Assembly (NCBI RefSeq): GCF_040719375.1
Contig: NZ_JBFDTP010000002.1
Coordinates: 2,542,001 to 2,606,000 of the forward strand
Length of the DNA: 64,000 bases
Direction: 5' to 3'
DNA from: Clostridium sp. AN503
GTDB lineage: Bacteria > Bacillota > Clostridia > Lachnospirales > Lachnospiraceae
Below are positions 1 to 9,624 of the stretch, in pieces. The position numbers and the translations under genes are program-made. The notes beneath the pieces are model-generated. The model was not told the DNA's origin. It saw nothing but the letters and a program-made list of their open reading frames with translations, and ran no database searches. The stretch's first letter is position 1; every line of letters starts with the position of its first letter.

Positions 1-3000
1 TAAATACCCTGGCATGATTGTCACAGTATTCCAGATTCTTTTCTGAGATATTATAGCCTATGATTCCGCCGGTACCATTGTCCTGCTCCTGCTTCGTGGC
101 GCCCACAACCCATCGTCTCCCGGTGACCGCATTGCGGATCGATCCGGTCCTTCTGTTATAGCCTGCCACACCGCCTGTATGTCCGGTACTGTAGATGATG
201 ACTGCTGAAAAATCCGTCTCTGCTTTTTCAAAATCTTCTGCATCCGGACCATTATCCACATCTGCATAACCATCCTTCGTATAATACCGGTCCCGGTTAT
301 CCTTATAATCCTCCCAGTCATTTACATAGGAAACAGCGCCCTGATTGTAGCCGGCCACTCCGCCTACATGACCAACGCCTTTTTCATGATCTGTCCCTAT
401 CCAGACATTTCCCTCGTGTTTCACTCCGCCCAGGGTAGATGTAAAATATTCCGATCCGCCTGTATAGAGTCCTTCCAGGCTGTCTTTGTTCCCAAACAGG
501 ACATGGCTGATCTCGGAATCCGTGCCATTGACGCCCGCAGCTCCACCCACGTTGGTCCGGTTGGTCGCACTCCCGATCCCGTTGACACGCGCCATATTGA
601 TCAGACAGCGGTTGATTTTGGCATCGCTCCGCCTTCTGTCATCGCCATTCACCCCTGCGATACCGCCATAGCCATAGATCGCACTGTCCGTCTGCTCATA
701 GTCATAATTGGGATTATACTCCGGAGCATTCCCCGGATCATTAGCCGTTCCATGGATAAATCCATTAAACTCATAGGATTCAATCGTACCCTGATTGACA
801 CCGGCAACGCCGCCCATGTTCCCATAATAACTCTCAGACCGCTCCGCAAATCCAAGCTCCGCCAGTACCACAGTAAACGCCCGGTCTCCCCTGTTATCCT
901 CATCGATACCCAGGATCGTTCCATTATCTTCATTTTTGCCTGCTTCTTCCGGGAAACGGTTGATACCGGCTACTCCTCCCATGGAAACGTCTGCGGAATT
1001 GGACTTCAGGATCACTGCGTTATCGTCATTCTCAAGTGTGTAAGCATCATCTGAATTTGCCTTATTTTGAGTTCTGGCAGTATGTACCGCTTCCATAACC
1101 CCTTTGGTAGCCGCCTCATGCCAGTCACCGTATTCAAACTTGCTGTTCTCGTTTTTTGTCTGCTCCGGCTCCCAATCCACACCTACCGTACAGTTCTCGA
1201 TCATGCCCAGATTCTCTCCGGTCACGCCGCCCATATACCCTTCTGCGGTAAAGGTTTTATTCTGCAGCTCCAAAGCCAGGACCGCACAATTTTCAATCAC
1301 CGCATCCGGTTTGTTCTTGGCTGTAATACCGCCCACATACTGGTTGCCGCTCAGCTCCATCCTGTCTCCGCTGGCCGTGCTGTTTCCAGCGCTTCCGCCA
1401 ACTCTGGAATAAGAGATCTTTCCATAGTTTAATGCTGCGATTCCGCCGCTGTAGCCATTCCCGCCGTCCACGATCCCATAATCCACGCACTTTGTGATCG
1501 TTCCAAAATTGACGGCTGTAATGCCGCCTGCCGCGGAGCTAAGCAGATCATCATCCTCTGCCTCGATGATCCCGCTGTCTTCATTTTCTTCGGTCTCTCC
1601 CGGAAACAACTCGATATCATCATCGTCGCCTTCTGTCAGGGCGCTTATGGCGCCAAAATTCCTGCAATTTTGTATCACCGAGCCGTCTGTGCTTTCACCC
1701 GCGCCGCCGGAAGCGGCCTGGGAAACCCACGCGGCGATCCCGCCTGCGAATCCCTGCTCTGCCTGGACCTCCGCATAGTTATGCATATTCTGCAGGCTGG
1801 CTTTTCCTTTTTGTACACCAATGAAACCACCCACATAACTATGGCCGATGACACTGTTGCCTTCCATATTTTCAATCACCTGGTCCGTGCTGCTCCCGGC
1901 CATGGCTACCGTCACAGTCCCCTCGTTGGTTCCCATCACACCACCCACACGCCGTCCGCTTCCGTTGATATTGATATCAATGCTCACGCCTTTGTCCCAG
2001 GTCACACTGCTGCCTGCAAACCCATAACCGGCTACACCGCCCGCGTCCTGTCCGGTGACTTCGATGTAACAGCCCTCTGCTGCACCCACGGACGGATTGA
2101 TGATCTGACCGTAGTTTTCAGAAACAAGACCGCCGATACGGGAATTCCCCATGATCATGCCGGACACACTGCAGTTTTCTATGATTCCCAGATTGACGCC
2201 AACCAGTCCTCCGATATAGTCACGGGTCCCATCTCCCAGGCTTCCCGCCCTGCAGTTCAGGATCCTGCCTTCGTTTAGTTCCGCCAGGCCGCCTGTATAC
2301 GTACCCTGAGAGCGCACTTCGCCCACATCACGGTTCTTGCAGTTTTCCAGAGTGACATTCTGAGCCACCCTGCCGATGATCCCTCCCGCATAGGAGTAAA
2401 GTTTTGTATTGCCCTCCAGATCCACTCCAATCGTCACATTATGAGTGGTTCCATCCTGGTCTGTGACAGTACCGGACTCCTCGCGCTCAATATAGGCAGT
2501 GGCTTCCACCAGCGTGATATTTTCAACATTGCTGATCTCAAGAATGGTGGAACTCTGGTTATAGCCCACCACGCCGCCCACATAAACCAATGCTGAGATA
2601 TTTCCCAGCCTCGCCTGGGTATCCAGGATGCTCTCATCGATCACATCTCCGGTAATGGTCAGCTTGTTGACTGTATTCTCATGTCCGGCCAGAAGCTGTT
2701 CCAGCGGCAGCTCCAGATTCTGAAGCATGTCGCTGATACCTGTAAGGCTCATATCTTCTGTGATCTCAGGCAGCGTTCCTGCCGTACATAAGAGGTTGAC
2801 AGCCTGATCGATCGCTGACGCTTCCGTGTCCGCCTTCAGCAGATAATTATAACCGATAAATCCGCCTGCAAATGCTCCTCTGTCTGCCCGGAGGCTTCCA
2901 AGGAAGTTATCTGCCTTAAACCTGGCTGTTATATCCTGATCCGTAGGGATCAGGTTCGCGCCGATGATCCCGCCTGTGAAATAATCGCCCCTCACTTCAT

Positions 3001-6000
3001 TTGGGTTAGAATAAACCCGGGTGTCAAATACACTGGCGTCTGCATTGAGCCCGATAAAGCCGCCGACAAATTTCTCCCCTTTGATATAACCGCCGCGCAG
3101 CTCATAGTGGTTGATCCTGCCGCCTACATCATTATAGCCAGCGATCCCGCCCACAAAATTCTTGCCTGATATGACGCTGACCGCAGAAAGGATACTGCTG
3201 TCGGCAGCATTCAGCCTCCCGTCGATCAGGCCTGCATTATAACCTGCAATACCGCCTGCGTACTGAGAATCCGTTGTCACCTGCGCTGAGTTTTTGATCT
3301 CGTCGGAGTAATCCACATCGCTGTTGCATCCCCGGATCTGCCCCAGATTATATCCGGTAATCCCACCTGCATAATCCCCGCACGCAATGATCGCGCCTTC
3401 ATTGACCCAGTTGCTGATATAAATATCCTCCGCATCCTCCGCAGGTTTCCCGGCCGCCGCGTTGGCCTCTGCCCTGGAAAGGATCCTGGCTTCCCGTTTA
3501 TCATCCTCCCACGCTCCGACCGCATTGCATCCGACAATGCCGCCCACAAAATCCATACCGATGACCTGAGTCTGGTTGCGTCCCCGGTCTCCACCGGTAA
3601 TACCTGTGGTCCCCTCATTAAAACCGACAATACCTCCTACATACTTTTTGCCGATCACATATCCTTTGTCACCAGCTGTCTCACGCAGGGTATCGCAGTT
3701 CTCAATGGCAGCTCCCCTGTTTAGGCCCACGATACCGCCCACATAGATGCCGCTTAATTCCGTCGGTTCCCGGTCCTCTCTGATACTTGCTTCTATATCA
3801 GCCAGGATTTCCTGGACTCTCTCCGCTTCAAATGAAGGAGAGCTTGTGCAGGTGTCAAATCTAAGTGCAGCCGACCCCACTGCTGAATCTGTCAGCTCAG
3901 CATATCCTGCAATACCGCCAATATAATAAGAATCTGGATCTGGGACGCCCGTGCTTTTATCTACACCGGAAACTGCTCCATAGTTAGAGCATCCCTTTAA
4001 GGTAATGCCCTGTTTTTCCGCCCGCAGGCTGCCCGCAATGCCGCCCACATACAGATTGCCGGTCACTTCTGCGCGGTTCACAAGCCCGGTGAGAAGGACT
4101 TCCCCGACTCCCGCTGTTTTTTTGCTGCCTGTATCGACCGCGCCGAAAATTCCGCCCACATGACTGTCTCCGCTGACCCTTCCGCTCTGAACCTCCAGAT
4201 TGGAGAGGCTGCCCTGATTCAGACCGCAAAATGCACCGGCAGCGCCCATCTTATAGACATCATCTGCATCGATATGGCTTCCGGAGCTTACTACGATGCT
4301 TCCCGGCTCAGCGCCGCGTACCTGTACCGCTTCCATCACCAGGTTTTCGATCACACCCTGATTCAGCACAAATAGACCTACTGTATTTTTCGGGACGATG
4401 CTGCCCTCCACCACAGTCGGCACATTGGTGAGATGAAGCTGAAAATTCTTCAGAGTATGAGCCGCTCCGCTCTCTGTAGTCGTCAGGCATGAATTCCTGC
4501 CAAGGCTCAGCACCGGTCTGAAATTGACCGCAGCCCTCTCGTCTTCCGGCAGACTGTCCAGGCTTTCGGGGACCACCGGAGAGGCCGTACCCTGATAGAC
4601 AACTCCGCTGTTGACAGTTGCCGTCCAGTCTAAGTCTGCCAGCAGGCGGTATTCGGTGCTTACCTTTTTTCCACCGGAAACCGGATACTTCTTTTCATAA
4701 TAACGGATATTATTGAACTGTCTTGTATTTAAGATCGTACAGACGCGGTTCACCTCTGTGTCTGTCTCTTCTTTTTGGAACAGGCCAAAATACTGGTGTT
4801 CTGTATTGCTCCGTTTGGGCTTGGTGGTCTCATAGACTCCCGGCCGCATTCCACTGACATAAATGTAGATATTCTCTGCATCCAACATCAGGCGTTCCAC
4901 CGAGGCGCTGTAAAACATGTCTGTCGTGTCTGCGCTCTCATCTGCACTGATATCGACAGCATCCAGAGTCAAAACGATCGTCCCGTCCGTCTTGTTCACC
5001 TTGACGGGAAAACTCATAGCGGTATTCCCTGCTCCAGTCCCGTCATCGACCGTTCTCCAGTGCTCCGTTCCATCTGGATCTATGGATTCCAATACCTTGT
5101 ATAATGCATTTACATAATAAAAACCATTCCCGGCGTCCTGGACATTAAGACCGGCATCTGCTGTTCCCAGCGTGATGTTACCCAGCCTGGTCTTGTCATC
5201 CTCTCCATCCGCCCGGTAAATATCCAGGCTGTAGAACATTTCCTCCAGCGCTTCTGAACCTTTCTCCCCTTTCAGGCTGACTGACCAGGAGAGGTTTAAA
5301 GTATCCTCATTATTCAATCTTACATTGTTGATGATCGGTCGGCGAAGATCGTTATCTGTACCTACCGAAAGTGTTTCCACACCATAATACCCAACCTGTT
5401 TCTCCCGCCTCTGTTTCACTGTTCTGCCGTCCTTGTCGATGGACGCAAACATCGGATCCAGCTCCGATGAATGATAGGTAAAGCCTTTCAGCCTGGGATT
5501 ATAGAACGCAGAGTATACCTGCGCTACCTTTGGGTTTGGATCAAATTCAATACAGATAGCTGCATCCAGGATACTTTTATCTGCTATGTATGGATCCAGC
5601 ATATCAAACAGAGCCTTCAGCCTTCTGCACTCCACAAGCGTGCGGCCCGGCTTCAGGGCGCCGCTCTCGACAACGTCCTTCAGCTCTTTTGTAGTCTTCC
5701 CTTTCAGGGCATTGCGGTATATCTGATAATCGCCTTTTTCTGCCTTCAGATAGTACACCTGACTCGTCTGCGTAACCTTGTTGTTGGCGTCTGGCTGCCA
5801 CAGGGAACTGTCATCGATCCCTTCCTCACTGAGCAGGTATCCCGTCTTTTCTTTTCCATCATTGGTGATCTCATTTTTCAGGGCAGTGAGCTGTCCCCGC
5901 TCCCCATATTGGGTCAGCTGGATCTGCGCCGCCGTAAATATACTTTTTGCCGCCTCATTATTCTGTTTGAAGTCCGCATGCTTCTGCCACCCGACCAGGC

Positions 6001-6133
6001 TCATCACCGCCACAGACATCAAGATCCCCAGCACAACCAGGACCACGATCAGCTCTACCAAAGTAAAGCCGCCGTTGCCCTGGGATCTTTTCCATATGCT
6101 GTTTTCTGTCTTCCTTTTATGGCTGGCATTCAT
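1..6133 (-). CDS. Giant prepilin-like GLUG-repeat surface protein (C-terminus beyond window)
   Basis: The frame is open from the ATG at 6133 to the window edge: 2,044 codons and no stop. The start has AGGAAG seven bases upstream. Residues 1-22 are a basic leader ending in Gly. FTLVELIVVLVVLGIL follows, the type IV prepilin cleavage/methylation motif (GFTLVE with Glu at +5) and its hydrophobic helix. After about 600 residues of mixed sequence, roughly 33 GLUG-type repeats (for example YVGGIVGFNEG, GGVAGVNQG) run from about residue 655 to the edge. GLUG repeats are known in bacterial surface adhesins and proteases. The gene follows pilT, 92 bases away, so it probably belongs to the T4P operon. 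PilD would process the leader. I infer a pilus-tip or surface-displayed adhesin primed by minor-pilin assembly. The size is far beyond ordinary pilins (100-300 residues). The true C-terminus is not visible. Confidence 0.85.
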   Translation of the reverse strand, partial: MNASHKRKTENSIWKRSQGNGGFTLVELIVVLVVLGILMSVAVMSLVGWQKHADFKQNNEAAKSIFTAAQIQLTQYGERGQLTALKNEITNDGKEKTGYLLSEEGIDDSSLWQPDANNKVTQTSQVYYLKAEKGDYQIYRNALKGKTTKELKDVVESGALKPGRTLVECRRLKALFDMLDPYIADKSILDAAICIEFDPNPKVAQVYSAFYNPRLKGFTYHSSELDPMFASIDKDGRTVKQRREKQVGYYGVETLSVGTDNDLRRPIINNVRLNNEDTLNLSWSVSLKGEKGSEALEEMFYSLDIYRADGEDDKTRLGNITLGTADAGLNVQDAGNGFYYVNALYKVLESIDPDGTEHWRTVDDGTGAGNTAMSFPVKVNKTDGTIVLTLDAVDISADESADTTDMFYSASVERLMLDAENIYIYVSGMRPGVYETTKPKRSNTEHQYFGLFQKEETDTEVNRVCTILNTRQFNNIRYYEKKYPVSGGKKVSTEYRLLADLDWTATVNSGVVYQGTASPVVPESLDSLPEDERAAVNFRPVLSLGRNSCLTTTESGAAHTLKNFQLHLTNVPTVVEGSIVPKNTVGLFVLNQGVIENLVMEAVQVRGAEPGSIVVSSGSHIDADDVYKMGAAGAFCGLNQGSLSNLEVQSGRVSGDSHVGGIFGAVDTGSKKTAGVGEVLLTGLVNRAEVTGNLYVGGIAGSLRAEKQGITLKGCSNYGAVSGVDKSTGVPDPDSYYIGGIAGYAELTDSAVGSAALRFDTCTSSPSFEAERVQEILADIEASIREDREPTELSGIYVGGIVGLNRGAAIENCDTLRETAGDKGYVIGKKYVGGIVGFNEGTTGITGGDRGRNQTQVIGMDFVGGIVGCNAVGAWEDDKREARILSRAEANAAAGKPAEDAEDIYISNWVNEGAIIACGDYAGGITGYNLGQIRGCNSDVDYSDEIKNSAQVTTDSQYAGGIAGYNAGLIDGRLNAADSSILSAVSVISGKNFVGGIAGYNDVGGRINHYELRGGYIKGEKFVGGFIGLNADASVFDTRVYSNPNEVRGDYFTGGIIGANLIPTDQDITARFKADNFLGSLRADRGAFAGGFIGYNYLLKADTEASAIDQAVNLLCTAGTLPEITEDMSLTGISDMLQNLELPLEQLLAGHENTVNKLTITGDVIDESILDTQARLGNISALVYVGGVVGYNQSSTILEISNVENITLVEATAYIEREESGTVTDQDGTTHNVTIGVDLEGNTKLYSYAGGIIGRVAQNVTLENCKNRDVGEVRSQGTYTGGLAELNEGRILNCRAGSLGDGTRDYIGGLVGVNLGIIENCSVSGMIMGNSRIGGLVSENYGQIINPSVGAAEGCYIEVTGQDAGGVAGYGFAGSSVTWDKGVSIDININGSGRRVGGVMGTNEGTVTVAMAGSSTDQVIENMEGNSVIGHSYVGGFIGVQKGKASLQNMHNYAEVQAEQGFAGGIAAWVSQAASGGAGESTDGSVIQNCRNFGAISALTEGDDDDIELFPGETEENEDSGIIEAEDDDLLSSAAGGITAVNFGTITKCVDYGIVDGGNGYSGGIAALNYGKISYSRVGGSAGNSTASGDRMELSGNQYVGGITAKNKPDAVIENCAVLALELQNKTFTAEGYMGGVTGENLGMIENCTVGVDWEPEQTKNENSKFEYGDWHEAATKGVMEAVHTARTQNKANSDDAYTLENDDNAVILKSNSADVSMGGVAGINRFPEEAGKNEDNGTILGIDEDNRGDRAFTVVLAELGFAERSESYYGNMGGVAGVNQGTIESYEFNGFIHGTANDPGNAPEYNPNYDYEQTDSAIYGYGGIAGVNGDDRRRSDAKINRCLINMARVNGIGSATNRTNVGGAAGVNGTDSEISHVLFGNKDSLEGLYTGGSEYFTSTLGGVKHEGNVWIGTDHEKGVGHVGGVAGYNQGAVSYVNDWEDYKDNRDRYYTKDGYADVDNGPDAEDFEKAETDFSAVIIYSTGHTGGVAGYNRRTGSIRNAVTGRRWVVGATKQEQDNGTGGIIGYNISEKNLEYCDNHARVF

Positions 6134-6224
6134 ATGCGCACTTCCTGTATCTATTTCTTTCTGCCGCTTTCACTGCATTTACTGATGATCTCTGCTGCTT
6201 TTCCTCTTCATTCCGCCCGTGCAT

Positions 6225-7277
6225 CTACGCCAAAAACTGCTCCAGATCCCTCTTGTCATTGGAATACTGGTAAGCGTACTCCCTGCTGATCACCCCTTCG
6301 CCCGCCAGCCTTGCAAGCTCGCTGTTTAAGGAGTGCATCCCCAGCGCCCTGCCGGACTGCATCACGCTGCCCAGCTGGTGGCACTTGTTCTCACGCACCA
6401 GGTTCATGGCGGCATCGGTTCCCAAGAGGATCTCCGTGGCGGCGATCCGGCCGCCGGTCTGCTTCGGGATCAGGCACTGGGTGACCACCGCCTTCAGTAC
6501 TCCTGCAAGCTGGGTCCGCACCTGGTTCTGGCTGCCTGTGGGGCAGGCGTCGATGATGCGGTCGATGGTCTGGGCCGCGCCTGTGGTATGCAGGGTGGAA
6601 AGGACCAGATGTCCGGTCTCTGCCGCCGTCAGGGCCGCAGAAATAGTCTCGTAGTCGCGCATCTCTCCCACCAGGATGATATCCGGGTCTTCACGAAGGG
6701 CGGAGCGCAGCGCGGACGCAAAGTCAGTCACATCCCTGCCGGTCTCCCGCTGATGGATCAGGGCCAGCTTCCGCTCGTATACGTACTCGATCGGGTCTTC
6801 TATGGTTATGATATGCTCGGCGCGCTTCTGGTTGATATAGTCGATCATGGCCGCCAGGGTGGTGGATTTACCGCTTCCGGTCGGACCTGTCACCAGGATC
6901 AGCCCGCGGGGTTCCTCCGCCAGCTTCTGCAGTACGGACGGAAGTTTTAACTCCTGCAAGGTGGGGATATGATTGTTCAGGAGTCGGATGGTTGCCGCCA
7001 GTTTATTCTGCTGACGGAACACATTGACTCTCTGACGTTCGCCGCCCGGCAGCTCCACTGAAAAGTCCAAGTCCTCTCCTGCGTTCAGCCTCTCCGCCTG
7101 CCCCCCGTCCAGCATGGACAGGATTGCCTGGGCCGTCTCCGAGGCGCTCATTTGGATGGGCGCCTCCAGTATCGTCCCGTCAATGCGGAACATCATGGGA
7201 AGCCCCTCTGAGATATGCACATCTGACGCCCGCATCTGACGTCCTGTTTCGATTATGTTCTGTATGATATCTGCCAT
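6225..7277 (-). CDS. pilT: Type IV pilus retraction ATPase PilT
   Basis: This 350-residue protein has the usual PilT length. Visible motifs are Walker A GPTGSGKST near residue 130, the IEDPIEY Asp box, the Walker B region LREDPDIILVGEMRD, the His box HLVLSTLHTTGA, and NLVREN near residue 285, which resembles the PilT AIRNLIRE motif. There are no zinc-binding cysteines, unlike PilB. PilT hexamers power pilus depolymerisation at the cytoplasmic face of the inner assembly platform. It sits 32 bases after pilB, with an AGGAAAGGAAA ribosome site before its ATG. The operon position and motifs make PilT much more likely than a second assembly ATPase. Its presence implies retractable, dynamic pili and possible twitching. 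Confidence 0.93.
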   Translation of the reverse strand: MADIIQNIIETGRQMRASDVHISEGLPMMFRIDGTILEAPIQMSASETAQAILSMLDGGQAERLNAGEDLDFSVELPGGERQRVNVFRQQNKLAATIRLLNNHIPTLQELKLPSVLQKLAEEPRGLILVTGPTGSGKSTTLAAMIDYINQKRAEHIITIEDPIEYVYERKLALIHQRETGRDVTDFASALRSALREDPDIILVGEMRDYETISAALTAAETGHLVLSTLHTTGAAQTIDRIIDACPTGSQNQVRTQLAGVLKAVVTQCLIPKQTGGRIAATEILLGTDAAMNLVRENKCHQLGSVMQSGRALGMHSLNSELARLAGEGVISREYAYQYSNDKRDLEQFLA

Positions 7278-7309
7278 TTTATTTCCTTTCCTGATTCATA
7301 CTGTGCCGC

Positions 7310-8992
7310 TTACTCGTAATACGCCACCTTCACCAGTTCTTCCATGCTGGTGACGCCCTGCTCTACCAGGGCCACGCCGCTCTCTTTTAAGGTCTTCATC
7401 CCCAGCTCCCGGATGGCGTAAACCTTGATCTCATCCATATTTGCTCCTGCCGAGATCATTTTCCGCAGTTCCTTATCCACGTATACCACCTCATGGATGG
7501 CAATACGCCCGGAATAACCGGTGTGGTTACACCTCGGACAGCCTACGGGAGCTTTGATCTTCGGGATATCTTTTTCCAAATAATCCCGGCTCTTGTCGTC
7601 TGTCTCGATCTCTTTTGCACACTCCGGGCACAGCTTGCGCATCAGACGCTGCGCCACCACGCCAACTAAGGAGTTTGCTACCATGTAAGGCTCCACTCCC
7701 ATATCCTCCAAACGCACGATCGCAGAAAGGGCGTCGTTGGTATGCAGGGTGGAGAGAACTAAGTGTCCGGTGATCGCCGCGCGGACAGATATGGAAGCCG
7801 TCTCGCTGTCACGGGTCTCACCGACCATGATGATATCCGGGTCCTGTCTCAGCAGGGCGCGCAGGCCGCTTTCGAAGGTCATACCCGCCATATTGTTCAC
7901 CTGGCACTGGTTGATCTTATCTAAGTTCCGCTCCACCGGGTCCTCAATGGTGGAAATATTCACCTGACGTTTTGCCAGCTCATTTAAGATCATGTAAAGG
8001 GTCGTGGTCTTACCGGAACCGGTCGGCCCCGTCATGTAGATCAGGCCATTGGGGGAACGCAGCATCCGGTTCAGCTTCTCGTAATCCTCCTGATGCATTC
8101 CGAAGGTCCCTGGATAATCGATCCTGGAATTGCCCGCCAGCAGACGGATAACCGCCTTCTCACCAAACACCGTTGGGATCACGGAAATACGCATATTGAC
8201 CATCTGGTCTTCCACCTTCATGCGGAAATGGCCATCCTGCGGAACGCGCCGCTCTGCAATATCCATATCTCCCAATATCTTGATACGAGCGATCAGGGAA
8301 GCATGGAGGCTCTTCTGCAGGTTCACAAATTCCACGATCACGCCGTCTATCCTCATGCGGACCGTGGTCCTGTCCTCAAAGGGTTCGATATGGATATCAC
8401 TGGCATTGTTGTGGAAAGCACGTTGGATCAGGCTGTTTAACAGGTTGATGACCGGTATATCGTCATCGCCCTCCTCCACATTCAGCTCCTCCACCTCCGG
8501 CTGCTGGCTGTCATTGGCTACGGAAGCCGCCTTACGCGCCTTGATCTCCGAGTAATAATAGCGGATTGCATTGTCCAAAGCCTGCCCCTCGCAGAGCATA
8601 AGCTGAAGGCTCATTCCCGTTGCCTGGCGCACATCCTCCAACCCGTAGAAATTGAGCGGGTCGTTGGTCAGCACAGTCAGGGTGTCCCCATCCTCGTGTA
8701 TCCCCAGCATCCTGTATTTCTCCGCCATCTCCACCGGGATCCGCTGTACCGCCTGGATATCTACATGGGCCTGGCCCACATCTCCGATCTTCAGCGCAAG
8801 GCGGGCTGCCAGCGCTTCTAACATCTGGTGCTCCGTTATATATCCCAGCTCCACCAGTGCGCCTCCCAGGCGGACGCCGCGGTGGGTCTTTTGATATTCC
8901 AGCGCATTGCTGATCTGCTCGTCATTTACATAGCCGTATTCTTTTAAAACGTCACCAATCCGGACATTCCGAAAACCTTTTGCATTGTCCAT
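7310..8992 (-). CDS. pilB: Type IV pilus assembly ATPase PilB with N-terminal MshEN-like domain
   Basis: This 560-residue protein is a typical PilB/GspE length. Residues 8-70 hold two tandem 24-residue motifs, RIGDVLKEYGYV...LEYQ and RLGGALVELGYI...LAAR, separated by six residues. They match the MshEN pattern that binds c-di-GMP in MshE and clostridial PilB; the last Gln of the second motif is Arg here. The ATPase core has Walker A GPTGSGKTTT near residue 320, the Asp box STIEDPVE, LLRQDPDIIMVGETRD, and the zinc-binding CPEC...CPRC tetracysteine near the end. It drives pilus extension with PilC, PilM, PilN and PilO. It begins five bases after pilO and is followed by pilT. The MshEN domain implies that extension responds to c-di-GMP; binding is inferred from motif match only. 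Confidence 0.93.
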   Translation of the reverse strand: MDNAKGFRNVRIGDVLKEYGYVNDEQISNALEYQKTHRGVRLGGALVELGYITEHQMLEALAARLALKIGDVGQAHVDIQAVQRIPVEMAEKYRMLGIHEDGDTLTVLTNDPLNFYGLEDVRQATGMSLQLMLCEGQALDNAIRYYYSEIKARKAASVANDSQQPEVEELNVEEGDDDIPVINLLNSLIQRAFHNNASDIHIEPFEDRTTVRMRIDGVIVEFVNLQKSLHASLIARIKILGDMDIAERRVPQDGHFRMKVEDQMVNMRISVIPTVFGEKAVIRLLAGNSRIDYPGTFGMHQEDYEKLNRMLRSPNGLIYMTGPTGSGKTTTLYMILNELAKRQVNISTIEDPVERNLDKINQCQVNNMAGMTFESGLRALLRQDPDIIMVGETRDSETASISVRAAITGHLVLSTLHTNDALSAIVRLEDMGVEPYMVANSLVGVVAQRLMRKLCPECAKEIETDDKSRDYLEKDIPKIKAPVGCPRCNHTGYSGRIAIHEVVYVDKELRKMISAGANMDEIKVYAIRELGMKTLKESGVALVEQGVTSMEELVKVAYYE

Positions 8993-8997
8993 CTGTC

Positions 8998-9624
8998 TTA
9001 ATCCTTCCTGCTCATCAGCACTTCCAGCCCCAGGCTCAGGATATCATACCGCTCCGACATTCCGGTGAGCTCATCCGTGGTCCGCCTGTCGCTGCTCCAA
9101 CTGATATGTGTAACGCGGACGCCCGGCGTATCCAGGGCAAGATCATCGATCAAGCCATCCATAGCCGCCATAGAACCTGCCACTTCCATGGTCACGGAAG
9201 CGACCCACACGCCGTCCTTTTTGTCCGGATTGCTCCCGTCGTCGTTAGAACGCCCATAACCGGCCACATTGGCGGATTCTTCCGGCATTGTGATCTGAAG
9301 CTTTCTGGCTGACAACCCGTGGAGCATGGTCTTTTCCGTCAGAAGGCGATCGATCTCCTGGCTCTTCAATCTGGGATAGAGATCCTGCTGTATCGTCTCA
9401 AGCTGCCCTAAGCGGGACTCATTTTCACTGCGGACCGTGGGCAGGTACAGTTCCTTCTCCTCAATCTCGGCTATCCGTATCTCATTGTCCTCAATCTGAT
9501 CCTTCATGGCCGCATTGGCCGTATAGAGGGGCATAAAGACCATGACAACATACAACGCCAGTACGCAGAACACTCCCAGGCCCATAAGCAGCTTTTTATC
9601 CCGTTCCGTCATCTTGGTCGTCAT
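8998..9624 (-). CDS. pilO: PilO-like pilus alignment protein
   Basis: This 208-residue protein has one N-terminal membrane helix (about residues 13-33, LLMGLGVFCVLALYVVMVF), a coiled-coil stretch at about 40-80, and a globular C-terminal domain. That is the layout of PilO/GspM proteins, which partner PilN in the inner-membrane alignment complex. Sequence identity within this family is low, so the call rests on topology and position. Its start overlaps the stop of pilMN by four bases (ATGA), indicating translational coupling. It directly precedes pilB. Confidence 0.75.
   Translation of the reverse strand: MTTKMTERDKKLLMGLGVFCVLALYVVMVFMPLYTANAAMKDQIEDNEIRIAEIEEKELYLPTVRSENESRLGQLETIQQDLYPRLKSQEIDRLLTEKTMLHGLSARKLQITMPEESANVAGYGRSNDDGSNPDKKDGVWVASVTMEVAGSMAAMDGLIDDLALDTPGVRVTHISWSSDRRTTDELTGMSERYDILSLGLEVLMSRKD

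Noticed and set aside
368..1054. 228-codon plus-strand open frame
   Set aside because: It lies antisense to the giant GLUG protein, is Ile/Arg-rich without domain pattern, and the minus frame has clear repeats.
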